A stretch of DNA of 64,000 nt from Oidiodendron maius Zn (Eukaryota > Ascomycota > Leotiomycetes > Myxotrichaceae), in contig KN832884.1 of the NCBI GenBank assembly GCA_000827325.1, positions 408,953 to 472,952 of the forward strand, in the 5' to 3' direction. The position numbers and the translations under genes were made by a program. A model generated the notes under the pieces. It had not been told where the DNA came from. It did no database searches and saw nothing but the letters and a program-made list of their open reading frames with translations. Each line of letters starts with the position of its first letter. Positions within the stretch are counted from its first letter, which is position 1. This document shows positions 23,649-35,755 of this stretch, piece after piece.

Positions 23649-26084
23649 ATGTCGGGCGCCTCTTATAATGGTCTCACGAGGTCGCCGGTTCTCTCCACAA
23701 CATCTTACGATTCATCCTCGGTCTCATCAGCTGCGTCGCCGAGGCCCCATGGAGCCTATGAGGGAGGTATCATGGGAGCCTCGCAGCGACCCGCGAGCGG
23801 TCCTACGAGTGGTTCCATTGCTCATATTGCCGGCCTGCCTCGAAGCAATAATTCCTACCCCAATCCCTATGGCCCGCCCAGAAGCTCGCCCGGCGCTCCA
23901 GGAATTGACTCGATAGCTTCTAGTGACTCCCCAAGCGGGACTCCAGGAGGCCCCGGGGGCCATATGTCTGCTGCTAATATGCAGGCCCAGAAGAGAGCGT
24001 ACAGGCAGAGGAGGAAGGACCCAAGTTGCGATGCCTGCAGGGAGCGCAAGGTGAAATGCGACGCGACTGAGACGGCGAGCTGCTCCGAGTGCTCGAGCCG
24101 GAATGTCAAGTGCCAGTTCACGAAGGAGACAAACCGGCGTATGTCCTCCATCAAGCAGGTTCAGGATCTGGAGAAGCAGATGATGCACATCAAGCGCGAG
24201 AATGTCCAGTTGCGGTCGATGCTCAAGACGAGAGAGGGTCAGATGGATATGGACGGCGAGGACTCGCAGCTCCAGCCACCACCAGACAGCGGCTCGCGAG
24301 TGGCGCGCGGATTGCGGCACCCACCACCAGACAGCATCTCGCGAGTGAGAGCAAACATCCGGAATTTCAGTCGCGGCATCTTTAAGCCTCCTGCGCCCTA
24401 CCGCCAGGTGGGAACACAGGCCGATTTTAACCCGCCACGGCCGGACCTTCCGTCAAAGCACATGGCCGACCACCTCCTGCGCTCCTACTACTCGTGTGTA
24501 CACATGATCATGCCGATCATCCACTGGCCGACGTTCGAACAAGAATATGACTCCGTGTACAAAGCTGGCTCCTTAAACGGCGTGCCGCCAGTCTGGTCGT
24601 CCCTGCTCTTCGCGGTGCTAGCTGTTGGCGTCATGTTCAGCACGGACCCGAGCATCCAGCGTCCGCACAGAGGCAGGGAGTTTATTGCGACGTCGAGCAA
24701 CCTAATCGACTTCTGGAACGATGAATTCGTGCTGGATCACGCGAGGACGGCTGTTTTAACCAGCATCTTCTTGAGCGAGATGAATCTGAACTCTGCGGCG
24801 TGGACCTGGCTGTCGGCCGCAATGCGCATATCTCAAGACATTGGACTTCATATCGAGACAGGCCAGTGGCCAGTGATCGAGGGAGAAATGCGACGCCGTG
24901 TCTGGTGGGGTATTTATACCTGGGATAGACTGTTATCTCTGGAATTCGGACGACCTCTCCTCATCGAGGACGCTGACTGCGACGTTGCCCTTCCTGCGCC
25001 AGTGGACGACCATTACATCCACAATACGGGAATGGCCACGCCTAATGGCTTCTCTCCCTTCACGAACTTCATGCTCCCCACGATCCACGTCGTTCGCGCG
25101 GTCTCCCAGCTCATCCGGCCCCTGAAACTCGGCACTATCTCACCCTCGACCCTTGCATCCCTTGATTTACATCTCGCATCCTGCATGTCCACCTTCCCTG
25201 CCAGCTGCCAGCACTCGACTCAAGGTCCCCTCGATCCTCGTACCCTCGGGCCTATCTGCTACCTCACGAACGCACGGTTGATTCTCCACCGGCACAATCT
25301 GAACACCTCCTGCCCGTTCGACGTGCGCAAGAACGCACTGGAGCAATGCATCCGCATCTCCCTAGACTCTACCAACTTCATCGCCCGCGCTGTATCCCCC
25401 GCCGCACCGCCGAATGCCTCCATCCCACCCTTCGGGCCGACCGCTTACGCCATGACCTGCACGCACATTTGGCGTTGTACCCTCTTCCTATTATATGCGG
25501 GCCACTTTGATGCAGCGCTTGCTTGCATCAGAGCGTCTGCAAGCGTGTCCACCTTCCGTGATGTGAATGTCGGATGTGGTCGGTACCTGGTGTTCTTCAT
25601 CGGCGTGCTTATCGACAAACGGCGCATGGGTGGGAAGGCCGGGAGTCCTGCGTACGCAGCAGACCGCGAGATCGATGAAGAGATACTGGCGTACATCTCT
25701 GGTGACATGCAAGCCAGCGCGGAAAACAGCTGGGTGTGGGCGGGCAGCGAGACGGAGCCGGATGGAGGAGGTGTGAGTGTGGGGCCAAGCGCGTCACTGC
25801 TGAGTGAAGGGAGAACTGAAGGCCCCGCGGTCCTGACGGAAGCGGAGGCTAGAGAATGGGGAGGTTGGGAGAGGGTGGAGTATCTAGTGGGCGTGCTGGC
25901 TAGGGAGCCGTTGGGATATAAGCACGCGCTACCTCCTCCCAGTGCTGCTGCGCCTGCTCCACCTCCACTGACGCCTGTGCAGCCGAGATATAGTAGTGGT
26001 ACTAGTTCTTCTGCTGGCGCATCTGGTAACGGCCCGTCGCGGAGCAGCGGGAATGAGATGATGAGTATTACGAATATCATCTAG
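23649..26084 (+). CDS. Zn(II)2Cys6 fungal transcription factor
   Basis: One uninterrupted frame of about 811 residues. The frame opens at 23637 (MTFI), but MSGASYNG at 23649 is the more natural start. Ser/Pro/Gly-rich sequence fills the first 115 residues. The binuclear zinc cluster is CDACRERKVKC followed by seven residues and CSECSSRNVKC, preceded by a basic stretch (RAYRQRRKD). A linker and a coiled-coil dimerisation segment (IKQVQDLEKQMMHIKRENVQ) follow. The fungal-specific middle homology domain is evident from WPTFEQEYDSVY to RRVWWGIYTWDRLLSLEFGRP. The C-terminal tail is Ala/Pro/Ser-rich. A 45 bp in-frame duplication lies just after the coiled coil. I do not recognise the specific regulator. 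It should act in the nucleus. Confidence 0.9.
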   Translation: MSGASYNGLTRSPVLSTTSYDSSSVSSAASPRPHGAYEGGIMGASQRPASGPTSGSIAHIAGLPRSNNSYPNPYGPPRSSPGAPGIDSIASSDSPSGTPGGPGGHMSAANMQAQKRAYRQRRKDPSCDACRERKVKCDATETASCSECSSRNVKCQFTKETNRRMSSIKQVQDLEKQMMHIKRENVQLRSMLKTREGQMDMDGEDSQLQPPPDSGSRVARGLRHPPPDSISRVRANIRNFSRGIFKPPAPYRQVGTQADFNPPRPDLPSKHMADHLLRSYYSCVHMIMPIIHWPTFEQEYDSVYKAGSLNGVPPVWSSLLFAVLAVGVMFSTDPSIQRPHRGREFIATSSNLIDFWNDEFVLDHARTAVLTSIFLSEMNLNSAAWTWLSAAMRISQDIGLHIETGQWPVIEGEMRRRVWWGIYTWDRLLSLEFGRPLLIEDADCDVALPAPVDDHYIHNTGMATPNGFSPFTNFMLPTIHVVRAVSQLIRPLKLGTISPSTLASLDLHLASCMSTFPASCQHSTQGPLDPRTLGPICYLTNARLILHRHNLNTSCPFDVRKNALEQCIRISLDSTNFIARAVSPAAPPNASIPPFGPTAYAMTCTHIWRCTLFLLYAGHFDAALACIRASASVSTFRDVNVGCGRYLVFFIGVLIDKRRMGGKAGSPAYAADREIDEEILAYISGDMQASAENSWVWAGSETEPDGGGVSVGPSASLLSEGRTEGPAVLTEAEAREWGGWERVEYLVGVLAREPLGYKHALPPPSAAAPAPPPLTPVQPRYSSGTSSSAGASGNGPSRSSGNEMMSITNII
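24276..24347 (+). repeat. 45-bp in-frame direct duplication inside the Zn2Cys6 gene
   Basis: Copies 24276-24302 and 24321-24347 match at 25 of 27 positions and are offset by exactly 45 bp (15 codons). They encode PPPDSGSRV and PPPDSISRV in the linker between the coiled coil and the middle domain, so the duplication preserves frame. Confidence 0.8.
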
Positions 26085-28617
26085 GATATTACGAATTTGA
26101 AACGTTGGCATGGATTGGATATCGGAAGGAATACAGGAATGGGACACGGGATATATTATAATTGACGAAGGGATGAAAGGAGATGATCGCAAAGAATTCT
26201 GGATGAAGAGGAGGAATAATGGTGTATATACTGTAGTATGCATATCCTCTAAAATAGCGGAATAGGAGCCGCGTGTTTTTAGATGGGGTGGCGGTTGGTC
26301 CATGATCTGTCCGGGAAGAGATGGTGTGGTGGACTTGCTTTACTTATTGCTATATACCACTGGGCGTTGATGCAAGCATGGAGGAAGGCGGAGATAGAGA
26401 GCGGGAGGGGCGGCAAGAAGGGAAATATGAGACCAAGATTTTGGGAATGGGAACGGAGGAAGTTTGCATTTGTAGCTTAGCTATAATATATCATCCTTTT
26501 GTCTTGCTCTGATGCATGGTCTCTCACGCCTAAGGAGTTTGAATAGCCGAGACCCCTATTCAGAGACGAGAAGGTGAATCACGTGTTGTGGGGTTGATAT
26601 CCTGCGCTCTAATGCAAAGACATCACACTACATCTACAGGTAGAACGAAAAAGAGGGATTCATCTCTATGAGGGACATAGACTCGGCAGTGAGAAGCAAT
26701 ATAACACCAATCAGAACACGACGCTTGATTTCCACCTTCCGACTGCTTCTCACATCGTGTCAAATTTCCAACGAGAAATCCATGCTGTTGATGAACTTGA
26801 CGCCAATGTCTTACTCGGACTAGGCATTACTATGCCAAGAGAATCAGGCTGCATACGGATGTTATAACCTTACCCCACTGCTCAGGAATTCGAATCCCAT
26901 TTCCAGATCCAACGATCATGAAATGGAAATAAAGACACACATATAAACCCAAACATAAAATTTGTACACCGGTAAGGAGCGTGGGCTGCGACCCGGGTCA
27001 AAGAACTTTTTACTTCGAGCTTATCAACTCGACATGGAGTTTTGAGGTATCTAGAATGTCATTGTCGGTTTATACACTATTGCCATTTATTAATTATTAT
27101 CGAAATAGTGTTGTCATCATACATTTAAATCTTCCGCGCGCCACGTCGTCTCGAATGCCCCGAAATGAAAGTTGAAGTTATGAAGCCATCTGTTGTCTTC
27201 AAAGGAGATGGGAGTCTATTTGTAAATCTCCAGATGATTCTCTCATCGTCTCGAATCCCCCCGGAGTTGCCTCAAAGTTAGAGGAGTGCTGTGTTGAAAG
27301 GAATGAGATGGCACGAGCGTTATATACGGCGTCATGATGGATTTTGCCATCCGCATAGTCTCGAGCATATAATTTGAAATGTATACTCCAATTAGACTCA
27401 AATTCGGATAGCGGAAGGGTTATTCCTTACTTTCGAAGCGAAACTGTGTCTTGAGAAATTTGAAGTGCCAACCAATTACGCGGAATTTTGAACGAAGCAA
27501 AAGTTAAAATCGAAACGAATCTCATCGACTGGGCAAATATATTAGCCTTAAAGTGCTTTCGGGACTCGTTCACAGCCCTAATCGAAGAGGGTAAAGGGAC
27601 TGTTCGAGCATTTCAACCATCCGGATGGGCCAAAGCAGCCAGGAGATGCTCACCACTACAACAGCGTGAGTCCGCCGTTTTCTCAAATGGCACTTCGATT
27701 CAGGGCTGGAACTGAATGTTGTCATTATAATTTCAAGTGATAGGTTTGCTGCGGTTCAGGTTTTGTTCGTAGGAAGATTAAGATCGGACTTAAAGTTGCT
27801 TTACGCAACTGCCACCAAATTATCAGAGCGCAGGAAAATCGCCTTGAAGTCCCTATTCTGTGAAATAGTGCCATTGAAATCTCGACGCTATGCTGTTGGA
27901 GATATGCGCGGATACATTTTCGGACAGTTGTCTGTTACAAATGCTTGATGTCCTCATCGTAGGGAGTATACCCGAATTTCCTATTTTTTTTAGTATAATA
28001 GTAATAAACGTAATCCGCCAAGTAACTCACTTAATATAACACTCCCAACTCCGCCAAATATATATAGAGCCGATAGATAACGGAGGCACAGAAGGTAGGA
28101 TCCCACCTTGTAGCTCCTTTGCTTATTTGGAGTCTTGCCAACCATCCCCCCAGTTTATCTGCCACAAGCCTCATCACTCTACATAATAAGGAAGATCACA
28201 ATACTTCACACTACTAGAAATAGCTACTCATTTAACGGTTCAGTATCAAAGACATAGAATTCCCCTGTGTATTCTACTCCATATTCTCTCGTCTATAGAG
28301 GCACCAGTAGGTCGCTTCTCCCTGCCTAAGCGAGTCACTTAAACATAATTAAGGTACCTTAAACTGATCCCAACCGCATTCTATTTCATCTCATAATGAA
28401 AGCAAAAAAACAAAATCTTTGGCTTCAGAAGGACCTAATTATACAAGGAGAAGACCCCCTCCAATTCTACGTCTATGTCTGTCTAGAAGTAGGCGGGGAT
28501 CAAAGACACCAGCCCTGAGCAATGCAAGCAAACTTCGCGCGCGTTCCAACGACAAAGGAAGGAGTTGATTTCCGTCGTCTGTTGGTTGTAGTTGTGTTTT
28601 GAAGGGAAGAGAAGTAT
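26085..28617. other. intergenic region between convergent genes
   Basis: This 2.5 kb holds the 3' flanks of the Zn2Cys6 gene and of the phosphate carrier. Short frames near 27488-27715 and 27763-27948 (plus) are not supported by motifs or splicing. Composition is A/T-richer than the coding flanks. No RNA gene was recognised. Confidence 0.4.
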
Positions 28618-29812
28618 TTACTTGGCGATTTCGACGCCCCCGACAGCTCCGAGAGCTTTCTTGACCTGTGGAGAAAGGGATGTCAGTTTCTGCATGCTAT
28701 AAGTCTCGAGGAATACACTCACATCGCCATAGATTGCAAATTGCCCTGCCGTCAGAGTTCCCACCATGAACAGACGTGCGCCAATACCGGCGTACGACCC
28801 GCGGATACCGAGTTCCTTGGCGATCTTGAACAGGCGGCTGGTGGTTCCCTCTCCGGGAAGCCCCTTAGTCTTGTTGATCTTGCTGAGCATGGTGTCAGCG
28901 GGTTGGGAGACAACAGCGGCAGCAAGACCAGCTACAAGACCGGAGCCCAGGTTGATGACGGTCTCAGTGCCGGAGGAGATGGTGGACTTGTCGACGCTAC
29001 GGTAGATCTGCTCTGACACCTTCTCATATACGACGAATTTGGCCATGGTGTATGGGACCCTGCGTTTGATATCAGCTTCTCGCTCGGAGTTTTATGTCCC
29101 AAGATTTCTCGATATGAGTAGAAGCCACAACTTACTGCTTGAACAGGATGGGCCCGAAACCAGCATAGAAGGCACCCACGCCTTCGTTCTTCAGCATCTT
29201 GCTGAAGCCTCCGATCAGGCCATTGGCGTAAGTCGGCTCTGACACGAGACGAATACGGGTGGCCTCGAGCGGGCACAGGGCGATGTCGGCGAAGAACTCG
29301 GCGAGCGCAGACGAGGCCAGGTACACGGCAGTGCGGTTCTCACGCGCGGTCTCGTATCCAAAGAAGTTGATAGACTGTTGCTTGAACAACTCATACCCTC
29401 CGAACTTGAACGCGCCCTGGAGGAAGTATCCGGCGGCCGTGGGGCCAAGGCCGGTCAGCAGAGCACCGGCGCCGTTGTTGGCAATGACTTGGCGGAAGCC
29501 CCCGATAAGGCCCTTGTTGTAGGTGACGGGATCGAGCTGTATTCTTGTCTTGACACTGTTATCGCGAGGGCGGATTAGCTACCTGTCCACTTTTGTAGAC
29601 TCCTTCCAAAGTCCATTCCAACCCATCCTTCACGCATAAAGGAGTCCTACTTACACATCAACAGGTGTGAGGGCTCCGTGGGTGACGGAGCAGCAAATGG
29701 CGCCGGCAAGGGCGAATCTGGAGTACAGCGCGAGGCCGCTCAGCTTCTCGGGGGCCTTCTGGACGAGGGCGTCGACCTTGGTGGCCGCAGCGGAAGTCGT
29801 GGCAGAGGCCAT
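28618..29812 (-). CDS. mir1: mitochondrial phosphate carrier
   Basis: Four exons (minus): 29812-29655, 29555-29136, 29059-28723 and 28665-28618, about 320 residues; all junctions carry GTRAGT donors and AG acceptors and keep frame. It is a mitochondrial carrier with three repeats, each marked by the family signature: PVDVVKTRIQ (after the first helix), [10 protein letters not shown] and [57 protein letters not shown] and VPYTMAKF are close to yeast Mir1 rather than Pic2. It imports phosphate with protons into the matrix for ATP synthesis. The N-terminal 30 residues are Ala/Thr/Ser-rich without a strong presequence. The last exon is only 16 codons. An E-box TCACGTGA lies in the shared upstream region with the divergent CorA-like gene. 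Confidence 0.95.
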
Positions 29813-30300
29813 TGTGTGTGTTGTATGGGGAAGAAAAGGCACGAAGAAAGAGGGGAGAGAGGCGATTAAGAGATGAGGAATGAGGAGAGAGGAAGAGTGT
29901 GGAATTGACGGTGATGGAGTTGTTGAAGTAAGGTCTATCTGTGCTTGAGGCAATTCGTAAATTTGCGCCTCGAAAATTTTGGCCGCTCGGAAGAGTTCGG
30001 ACGGCCGGGAGAGCGGCTGGGCGTATAAAGCGAGCACGTTCCTGGAATACGAGACATTTACTAGACATTTACCGTATATCTATATATCATCGCGAGTATC
30101 TACACCTCTTTCTGAATATAAACTGGTAAAATATCCAGGGGGGTGAAATCTAATATAGTATTAAATATATCTTTGATATTGGTTCTTCCATCAACCAAAT
30201 TTACAATGAATAACTGAGAGCAACCATAAGCAAAGCGCAAAATTGTGCACGGAAACGGCCCCTGACTAGTCGAGATCAGGGAGTGCAACGTCCGGAATAA

Positions 30301-30308
30301 TCACGTGA
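30301..30308. promoter_or_regulatory. palindromic E-box TCACGTGA between divergent genes
   Basis: TCACGTGA is the extended E-box recognised by fungal bHLH factors (Cbf1-type; the CACGTG core is also used by Pho4/NUC-1). It lies 489 bp upstream of the phosphate-carrier ATG and 83 bp upstream of the divergent CorA-like ATG. A phosphate-response role is a hypothesis. Confidence 0.3.
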
Positions 30309-30390
30309 TATTTTATTCCCGTTGCGGCTGAGGCTGAGAGGTTTAAATCCTTTCGAGGCAGACAGGAATCAGCCTTAAGTCTATCTTGCT

Positions 30391-32107
30391 ATGGCTATGG
30401 ACTACCAGTGCCTCTTCGATCGCGACGTCTCCTGGTGGGACCAGAGTGGCCGAAAGCGTAGCCATGCACTTCACGACGGAAGAAATCACCCAAAAGATTG
30501 TCATTACAGCGAGATCCCAAATGAGGCGGCTTTCTATGCGGGATATACAACACGTGCGCCTCCAAGATTGATCAAATTGATGCGATTTAGCCATATAAAA
30601 GTATATACACAGCCCCTTTAACGAATCACCTGCTGACAGGCGCCTAGTCACAAATTGAGACGCAAGACGACATCTTGCCATCTGAGGATGTTGTCCGAGG
30701 TTTGGAAGCTCCAGAGTTGTCAGGGATCCCGGGATTGCGTTTCCTGTAAGATAGCCACACTCCAGAAAGAACGTCGCTGACTTTGTTTAAGCATATCACC
30801 ACCTCGAGTACACCCCACGGACGCGCAGGGCAGACTGCGTCAGTTTAACCCGGAGGCCCCATTGCCATTTGATAGCAAGACGTTTGACTATGTTGTCACT
30901 GTCCTCCGCTTTCATAAGGCCTGCCTTAACAGCCTCCCACGCATGATGCCAGAATTTGGCCAGGTATCAAAGATCACGGGCCCAGATGGGATTACATGTA
31001 CTGTAGATGTCGATTCATGCTATTATATTATCTAGCTGATAACAGCGCAGCATTCTACGTGGAGACATATTCCTATCGAAACAGGTGGCACAAGCTGTCG
31101 GTTTCCTATGTCCCCAAAACCATGACCACCTCCATATTTCTCCACAACATGTCTGTTGACGACACCCGCTCCCTGATCTCCAGACTTCTCCGTCCCGCCA
31201 TCCAACCTCTCACCATCCACCCTATGCTTATTCCCGTACTCGCATTCGAGGTTACCTGGGAGTTCTGCCAAAAAGAACTAAACCGCCTCTTCGAACACTG
31301 CATTGCCACGTACCAGGCTCTCGGCCTGAACAACAGCCGCGCCTTCTCCCACTTCAGAGCTAATGAGGCCGACGACCAGGCCGCTGCAGAGCGATCATTC
31401 GGCGATGGCCAGGACCTCTGCGCGCTGGAGGAGAGGGTGGAATTCAGCATCATGATGGCAAAGAAGCTTCTCTCCTACTTTGAAGACTTGGAGCAAAAAA
31501 CTCCAGATGGGCCATTGAAAAGTCCATTCGTAGAGGCAGGTTCTATCATACAGACACGACTAGAGTACCTCCTCGACACGCTGGAATTCCAACTTCCTCG
31601 CCTCCGTCGCGCAAAAGGTCATACGATACTGAATCGCACAGGTGTACGTCCTCACATTCCTTCCTTTTGCCCAATCCCACTCACCCACTGTAGCTCGAAA
31701 ACCGCACCGCCGCGCAAAGCAACAAAATTCAGTACCAAATCGCTCTAGAATCCCGCGCTGACTCCTCTGCCATGAAAGCTATCGCCGTGCTAACGATGCT
31801 TTTCCTTCCCGGAACCTTCGTCTCCACCTTCTTCGCCATGCCGCTGTTCGACTGGCAAGCCGAGCGGCAGTCGGAGGTCGTGAATTCCCGATTTTGGATT
31901 TACTGGGCCGTTACGGTTCCAGGGACATTGGCGGTTTTAGTGCTGTGGAGATTGTGGTGGACATTTGAGGAATGGAGGGTCAGGAAAGAGGACGGGAGTG
32001 GAGTGTGGAGGGATATTGTGGGGTGGGTTAGAAATCGGGGACACGCGGAGACGGGGGAGGACAGTAGAGAAAAGGAACATGGAAAGGAGGGTGTTGGGAA
32101 GATGTAA
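30391..32107 (+). CDS. CorA-like Mg2+ transporter family protein (fungal type)
   Basis: Five exons, about 506 residues: 30391-30600, 30648-30745, 30792-30997, 31051-31643 and 31694-32107. The introns are 46-53 nt; the third (30998-31050) uses a weaker GTACTG donor and is the least certain junction. The N-terminal part (LEAPELSGIPGLRFLISPPR and FDYVVTVLRFHKACLNSLPR) resembles the variable domain of fungal CorA-like proteins. A long helical middle follows, and the end has two membrane helices: AIAVLTMLFLPGTFVSTFF and WIYWAVTVPGTLAVLVLWRL. The LPGTFVSTFFAMPLF block is diagnostic of the fungal clade. The tail after the second helix is charged and faces one side of the membrane. Paralogous to the gene at 2948-4273. 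Transport activity and ion are inferred from the family. Part of its coding sequence recurs at 35987-36092. Confidence 0.8.
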
Positions 32108-33895
32108 AAGGTGGAGAGGATGGAGAAGGACTACGGTCACCGGTGAGATGATTTTGTATGAAAAGCTAAAACACCAGAGCAGCTATAATACCCATGAGTG
32201 ACGAAATGAATACATAACTGGAAGCTCTGCTTTTCGGTCGATTATAATTACCGGCGAGGAATATCTAATCAGACTTTTGCAACTCGCATCCTGTATATAA
32301 GAACATATATACGACCTTGAAACTCCAGCCAATCGTGAAGTCCTCTGATCACGGCTTCTCATTCACCACTCAGTCTCGCAGGCTCCTTCGACAAACTAAA
32401 CAGCCGAAGACACGAAATGCTAGGAAGGCAGTGATGAGGACAAATGATGACGAGAATTTACCGACAATAAAACTGGCGTCAAGATATAACCTCAAGAGAT
32501 TCGCCTCTCCTTCATGCACAATCCCCACCCCTCTTTGAATGGCTAGTTGGATACTCCCAACACACCAGATCGGGGAAATGGACGACTTTGCTGGCGCATT
32601 TGAGACAAGGATACTCTCTAAGCGGGTCACCAGGACGAACATCAGAACGCTTCGCTGACACGCGTTGAGTATTCTTTGGAATCTGGATATCAGAAATTTA
32701 TTGCAAATTGTTGACACTTACCGTGATGAACACCAATTCCTAGCTATCATTGACTTTCCCTCCGCGAGCGTAGACTCTTCCCTACCAATAGCCCCATCCT
32801 ATCTTCTAATGCAATAGTTTCTTACCTCAATATACCAGATCAGCAACTCTCCCCCATTCAGGAAATATGCGCGATCTTGGCCGCCGTAGTAGCCAAAACT
32901 CCATGCAAAACAACTCAGCGCACACCGCTCCCTCCATCTCCGGACGCTCCAGGCAGTTTAATCAGATCGTCAGCTTCGTGGTCCATGCATCCTCCATCAT
33001 TATCATTTATTTTAAGAAGCCCGCTAGGATATAATTGTGCTTGGCCGCAGCGCAGCTCGCCACCCATGGCAAGGGTAAGCTCGAGCTCTCCCCAGCAACG
33101 AGGGGCAAGAAAGTCATGAAACACGTTTTCGATCTGTGTGCACTGGATTAGTATGACCACTCGCCACGAAAAGAAAGGCTCATTCTGCTACGGCCTGTCA
33201 CAAACCACAGAGCATTGTAGCGGGGGGCAGGGCTGCGCCACTGCCAATCAGTCTGTGCCCGCCCGCGGCGTGCGGTTACGATGGCGCTGCTACGTACAAG
33301 CGATCAGACGGCGTGGCCGGGCCCAACGTCGTATTTGAGGAGGGCGAGAGAGGATGATGGGATGAAAAGAGAGGGGAGGGGGGAAAAGCAATTATCCTCT
33401 TCTGCTGTTGTGGTGGGTGTGTCCTTGGATTTTTGGGGTAAGTGGCAAAAAGAGAGGGAGACACGGAAGGGGAGGGCAATTGCGTACCTCCTACGTAGGA
33501 GAGAGCTGGTACCTCTGGGACCCAGTTGTCTTCTCCAGTGAGGCCCAATGACAAGAGCGTTCCTGCCGTGGTGGAGATTTCTGGTTTCGAGCGGGCAGTG
33601 CTAAGCTTTTTGTGTCAAGGTTGCTGGGTGGATAGATAGAAGGGACCGTCGAAAAGTACGGGTTGGACGGACCCTGCGGGAACCCCTCGAAAGGATAACA
33701 CCAACGAAATCCTAACACATAAAGGACAGCTCCCCCACATCAGCACTGCGCTGCATTCTGCTTCCCTCCCTCTCTCTTGCATTGTTGCTTCTGCTCGGGC
33801 AAGCTGCAAAAGATCATTCTTCTTCACCAAGCATAACTCCTAGCCTCGAAACACATCCTCTCTACAGACCAAATACCCCTCGTCTCACCGTCATC
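32108..33895. other. promoter region of glutamate decarboxylase
   Basis: No gene supported. The stretch around 33340-33480 is purine-rich on the plus strand, and the last 150 bp before the start codon is C/T/A-rich, as expected of a fungal 5' leader. The region also includes the 3' flank of the CorA-like gene. Confidence 0.45.
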
Positions 33896-35620
33896 ATGGT
33901 CCACCTCGCCCAGATCCCCAATGACGACCACACCACCAAGCCTCTTGTCGAAGGGCTGAAGAAGGTTGAATTCGAAAGCGTCGAGGATGACTGCTTCACC
34001 ACCAGCGTCTATGCCTCCAAGTTCGCCGCTCGCGACCTGCCCAAGCACGAGATGCCCGAGCATGAGATGCCCAAGGAGGTTGCTTACCGCATGATCAAGG
34101 ACGACCTGAGTCTGGACGGCAACCCCATGCTGAAGTATGATTGATCTGGAGAGGAGTTTATATAACGAAGACACTTGCTGATGGAATTGTGCAGCCTGGC
34201 TTCTTTCGTCACGACCTACATGGTAAGATTCTTACCATTCTGCCATCTTCCCGCCTTGTCCGACCACAGCTAATTGACCCTCCCCCTCCCAGGAGAAAGA
34301 AGTTGAGGATCTCATGGCCGAATCCTTCTCAAAGAATTTCATCGACTACGAGGAGTACCCCCAATCCGCCGACATCCAGAACCGCTGCGTCTCTATGATC
34401 GGACGCCTCTTTAACGCCCCCACCGATCCCGACGCCGCTGCTGTAGGCACGTCAACCGTCGGCTCCTCCGAGGCCATCATGCTGGCTGTGTTGGCCATGA
34501 AGAAGCGATGGCAGAACCAGCGCCGGGCAGCCGGTAAGGACACCAGCAATCCCAACATCGTGATGAGCTCCGCAGTGCAGGTCTGCTGGGAGAAGGCGGC
34601 GCGGTACTTCGAGGTCGAGGAGAAGTACGTGTACTGCACAAAGGATAGATACGTGATTGACCCCGAGGAGACGGTGAAGCTGGTGGACGAGAATACCATT
34701 GGTATCTGTGTCATCCTAGGTACAACATATACTGGAGAGTACGAGGATGCTAAGGCGGTGAATGATCTCTTGATCAAAGGCAACATTGACACCGTCATCC
34801 ACATCGACGCCGCATCTGGCGGTTTCGTCGCCCCCTTCGTGGTTCCTGAACTCGAATGGGACTTCAGACTCGAAAAGGTCGTTTCGATAAACACATCCGG
34901 CCACAAGTAGGCTTCAAGTTTCTCCCGTGCCTAATTTATGCTAATTTATTATACAGATACGGCCTCGTCTACCCCGGCGTGGGCTGGATCGTCTGGCGCG
35001 CTCCAGAGTACCTCCCCAAGGAACTCGTCTTCAACATCAACTACCTAGGCGCTGATCAGTCCTCTTTCACCCTCAATTTCTCCAAGGGCGCGTCCCAAGT
35101 CATTGGCCAGTATTACCAGCTGATCCGCCTCGGTAAGCACGGCTATCGCAGCATCATGTCTAACCTAACCCGCACCGCCGACTACCTCTCCGACTCCCTT
35201 GAGCAACTCGGCTTCATCATCATGTCGCAGAAGAGCGGCACAGGTCTTCCGCTCGTCGCTTTCCGTCTCGACGAAGCCGCGGATAAACATTTCGACGAAT
35301 TCGCTCTCGCGCATCAACTACGCGAGCGCGGATGGGTCGTCCCCGCGTACACTATGGCACCGCACACCGAGGACCTGAAGATGCTGCGAGTGGTGGTGCG
35401 CGAGGATTTCAGTAAGAGCAGGTGTGATCAGCTGCTCACGGATATTAAGCTGTGTCTGCAGGTCCTAGATAACATGGACAAGCAAGAGATCAAGACGCGC
35501 GAAGAGTATGTCAAGCAGCATGTAAGCCACAGCCATAAGGCGAGGCATGGTCATCACCATTATAAGAAGGAGAAGCATAGTCTGCAGGGCAAGACAGGGA
35601 AGACGCATGCTGTTTGTTAA
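33896..35620 (+). CDS. gad1: glutamate decarboxylase
   Basis: Four exons: 33896-34134, 34195-34222 (only 28 nt), 34293-34906 and 34957-35620, about 514 residues. The micro-exon supplies LASFVTTYM, a block conserved in all GADs, which confirms the model. PLP-binding elements are complete: [20 protein letters not shown] with the ring-nitrogen Asp, and [10 protein letters not shown], whose Lys (about residue 294) forms the Schiff base and is encoded across the third splice junction. The enzyme decarboxylates glutamate to GABA plus CO2, consuming a proton, and feeds the GABA shunt; it should be cytosolic. The N-terminus has a local near-repeat ([12 protein letters not shown]), and the C-terminal 30 residues are His/Lys-rich ([17 protein letters not shown]), longer and more histidine-rich than in plain GADs. 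Confidence 0.95.
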
Positions 35621-35711
35621 GGGGTAGGAGAATTGTCTAGCTGCCGCTCTTTGGCATGTGGTGCTGGCGCCAGGTAAGGCGAGGAAGGGGATATTTATTT
35701 TTGAAATGCTT

Positions 35712-35755
35712 GGGATGAATGGATGAATGGATGAATGGATGAATGGATGAATGGA
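35712..35755. repeat. GGATGAAT tandem repeat
   Basis: About 5.5 head-to-tail copies of the 8-mer GGATGAAT lie in the 3' flank of the glutamate decarboxylase gene. Copies are identical, so it is a young microsatellite. Confidence 0.9.

Noticed and set aside
26881-26920. TTCGAATCC resembling a tRNA B box
   Set aside because: No matching A box or cloverleaf could be drawn around it.
34346-34906. 186-residue minus-strand frame
   Set aside because: Antisense shadow of glutamate decarboxylase exon 3.
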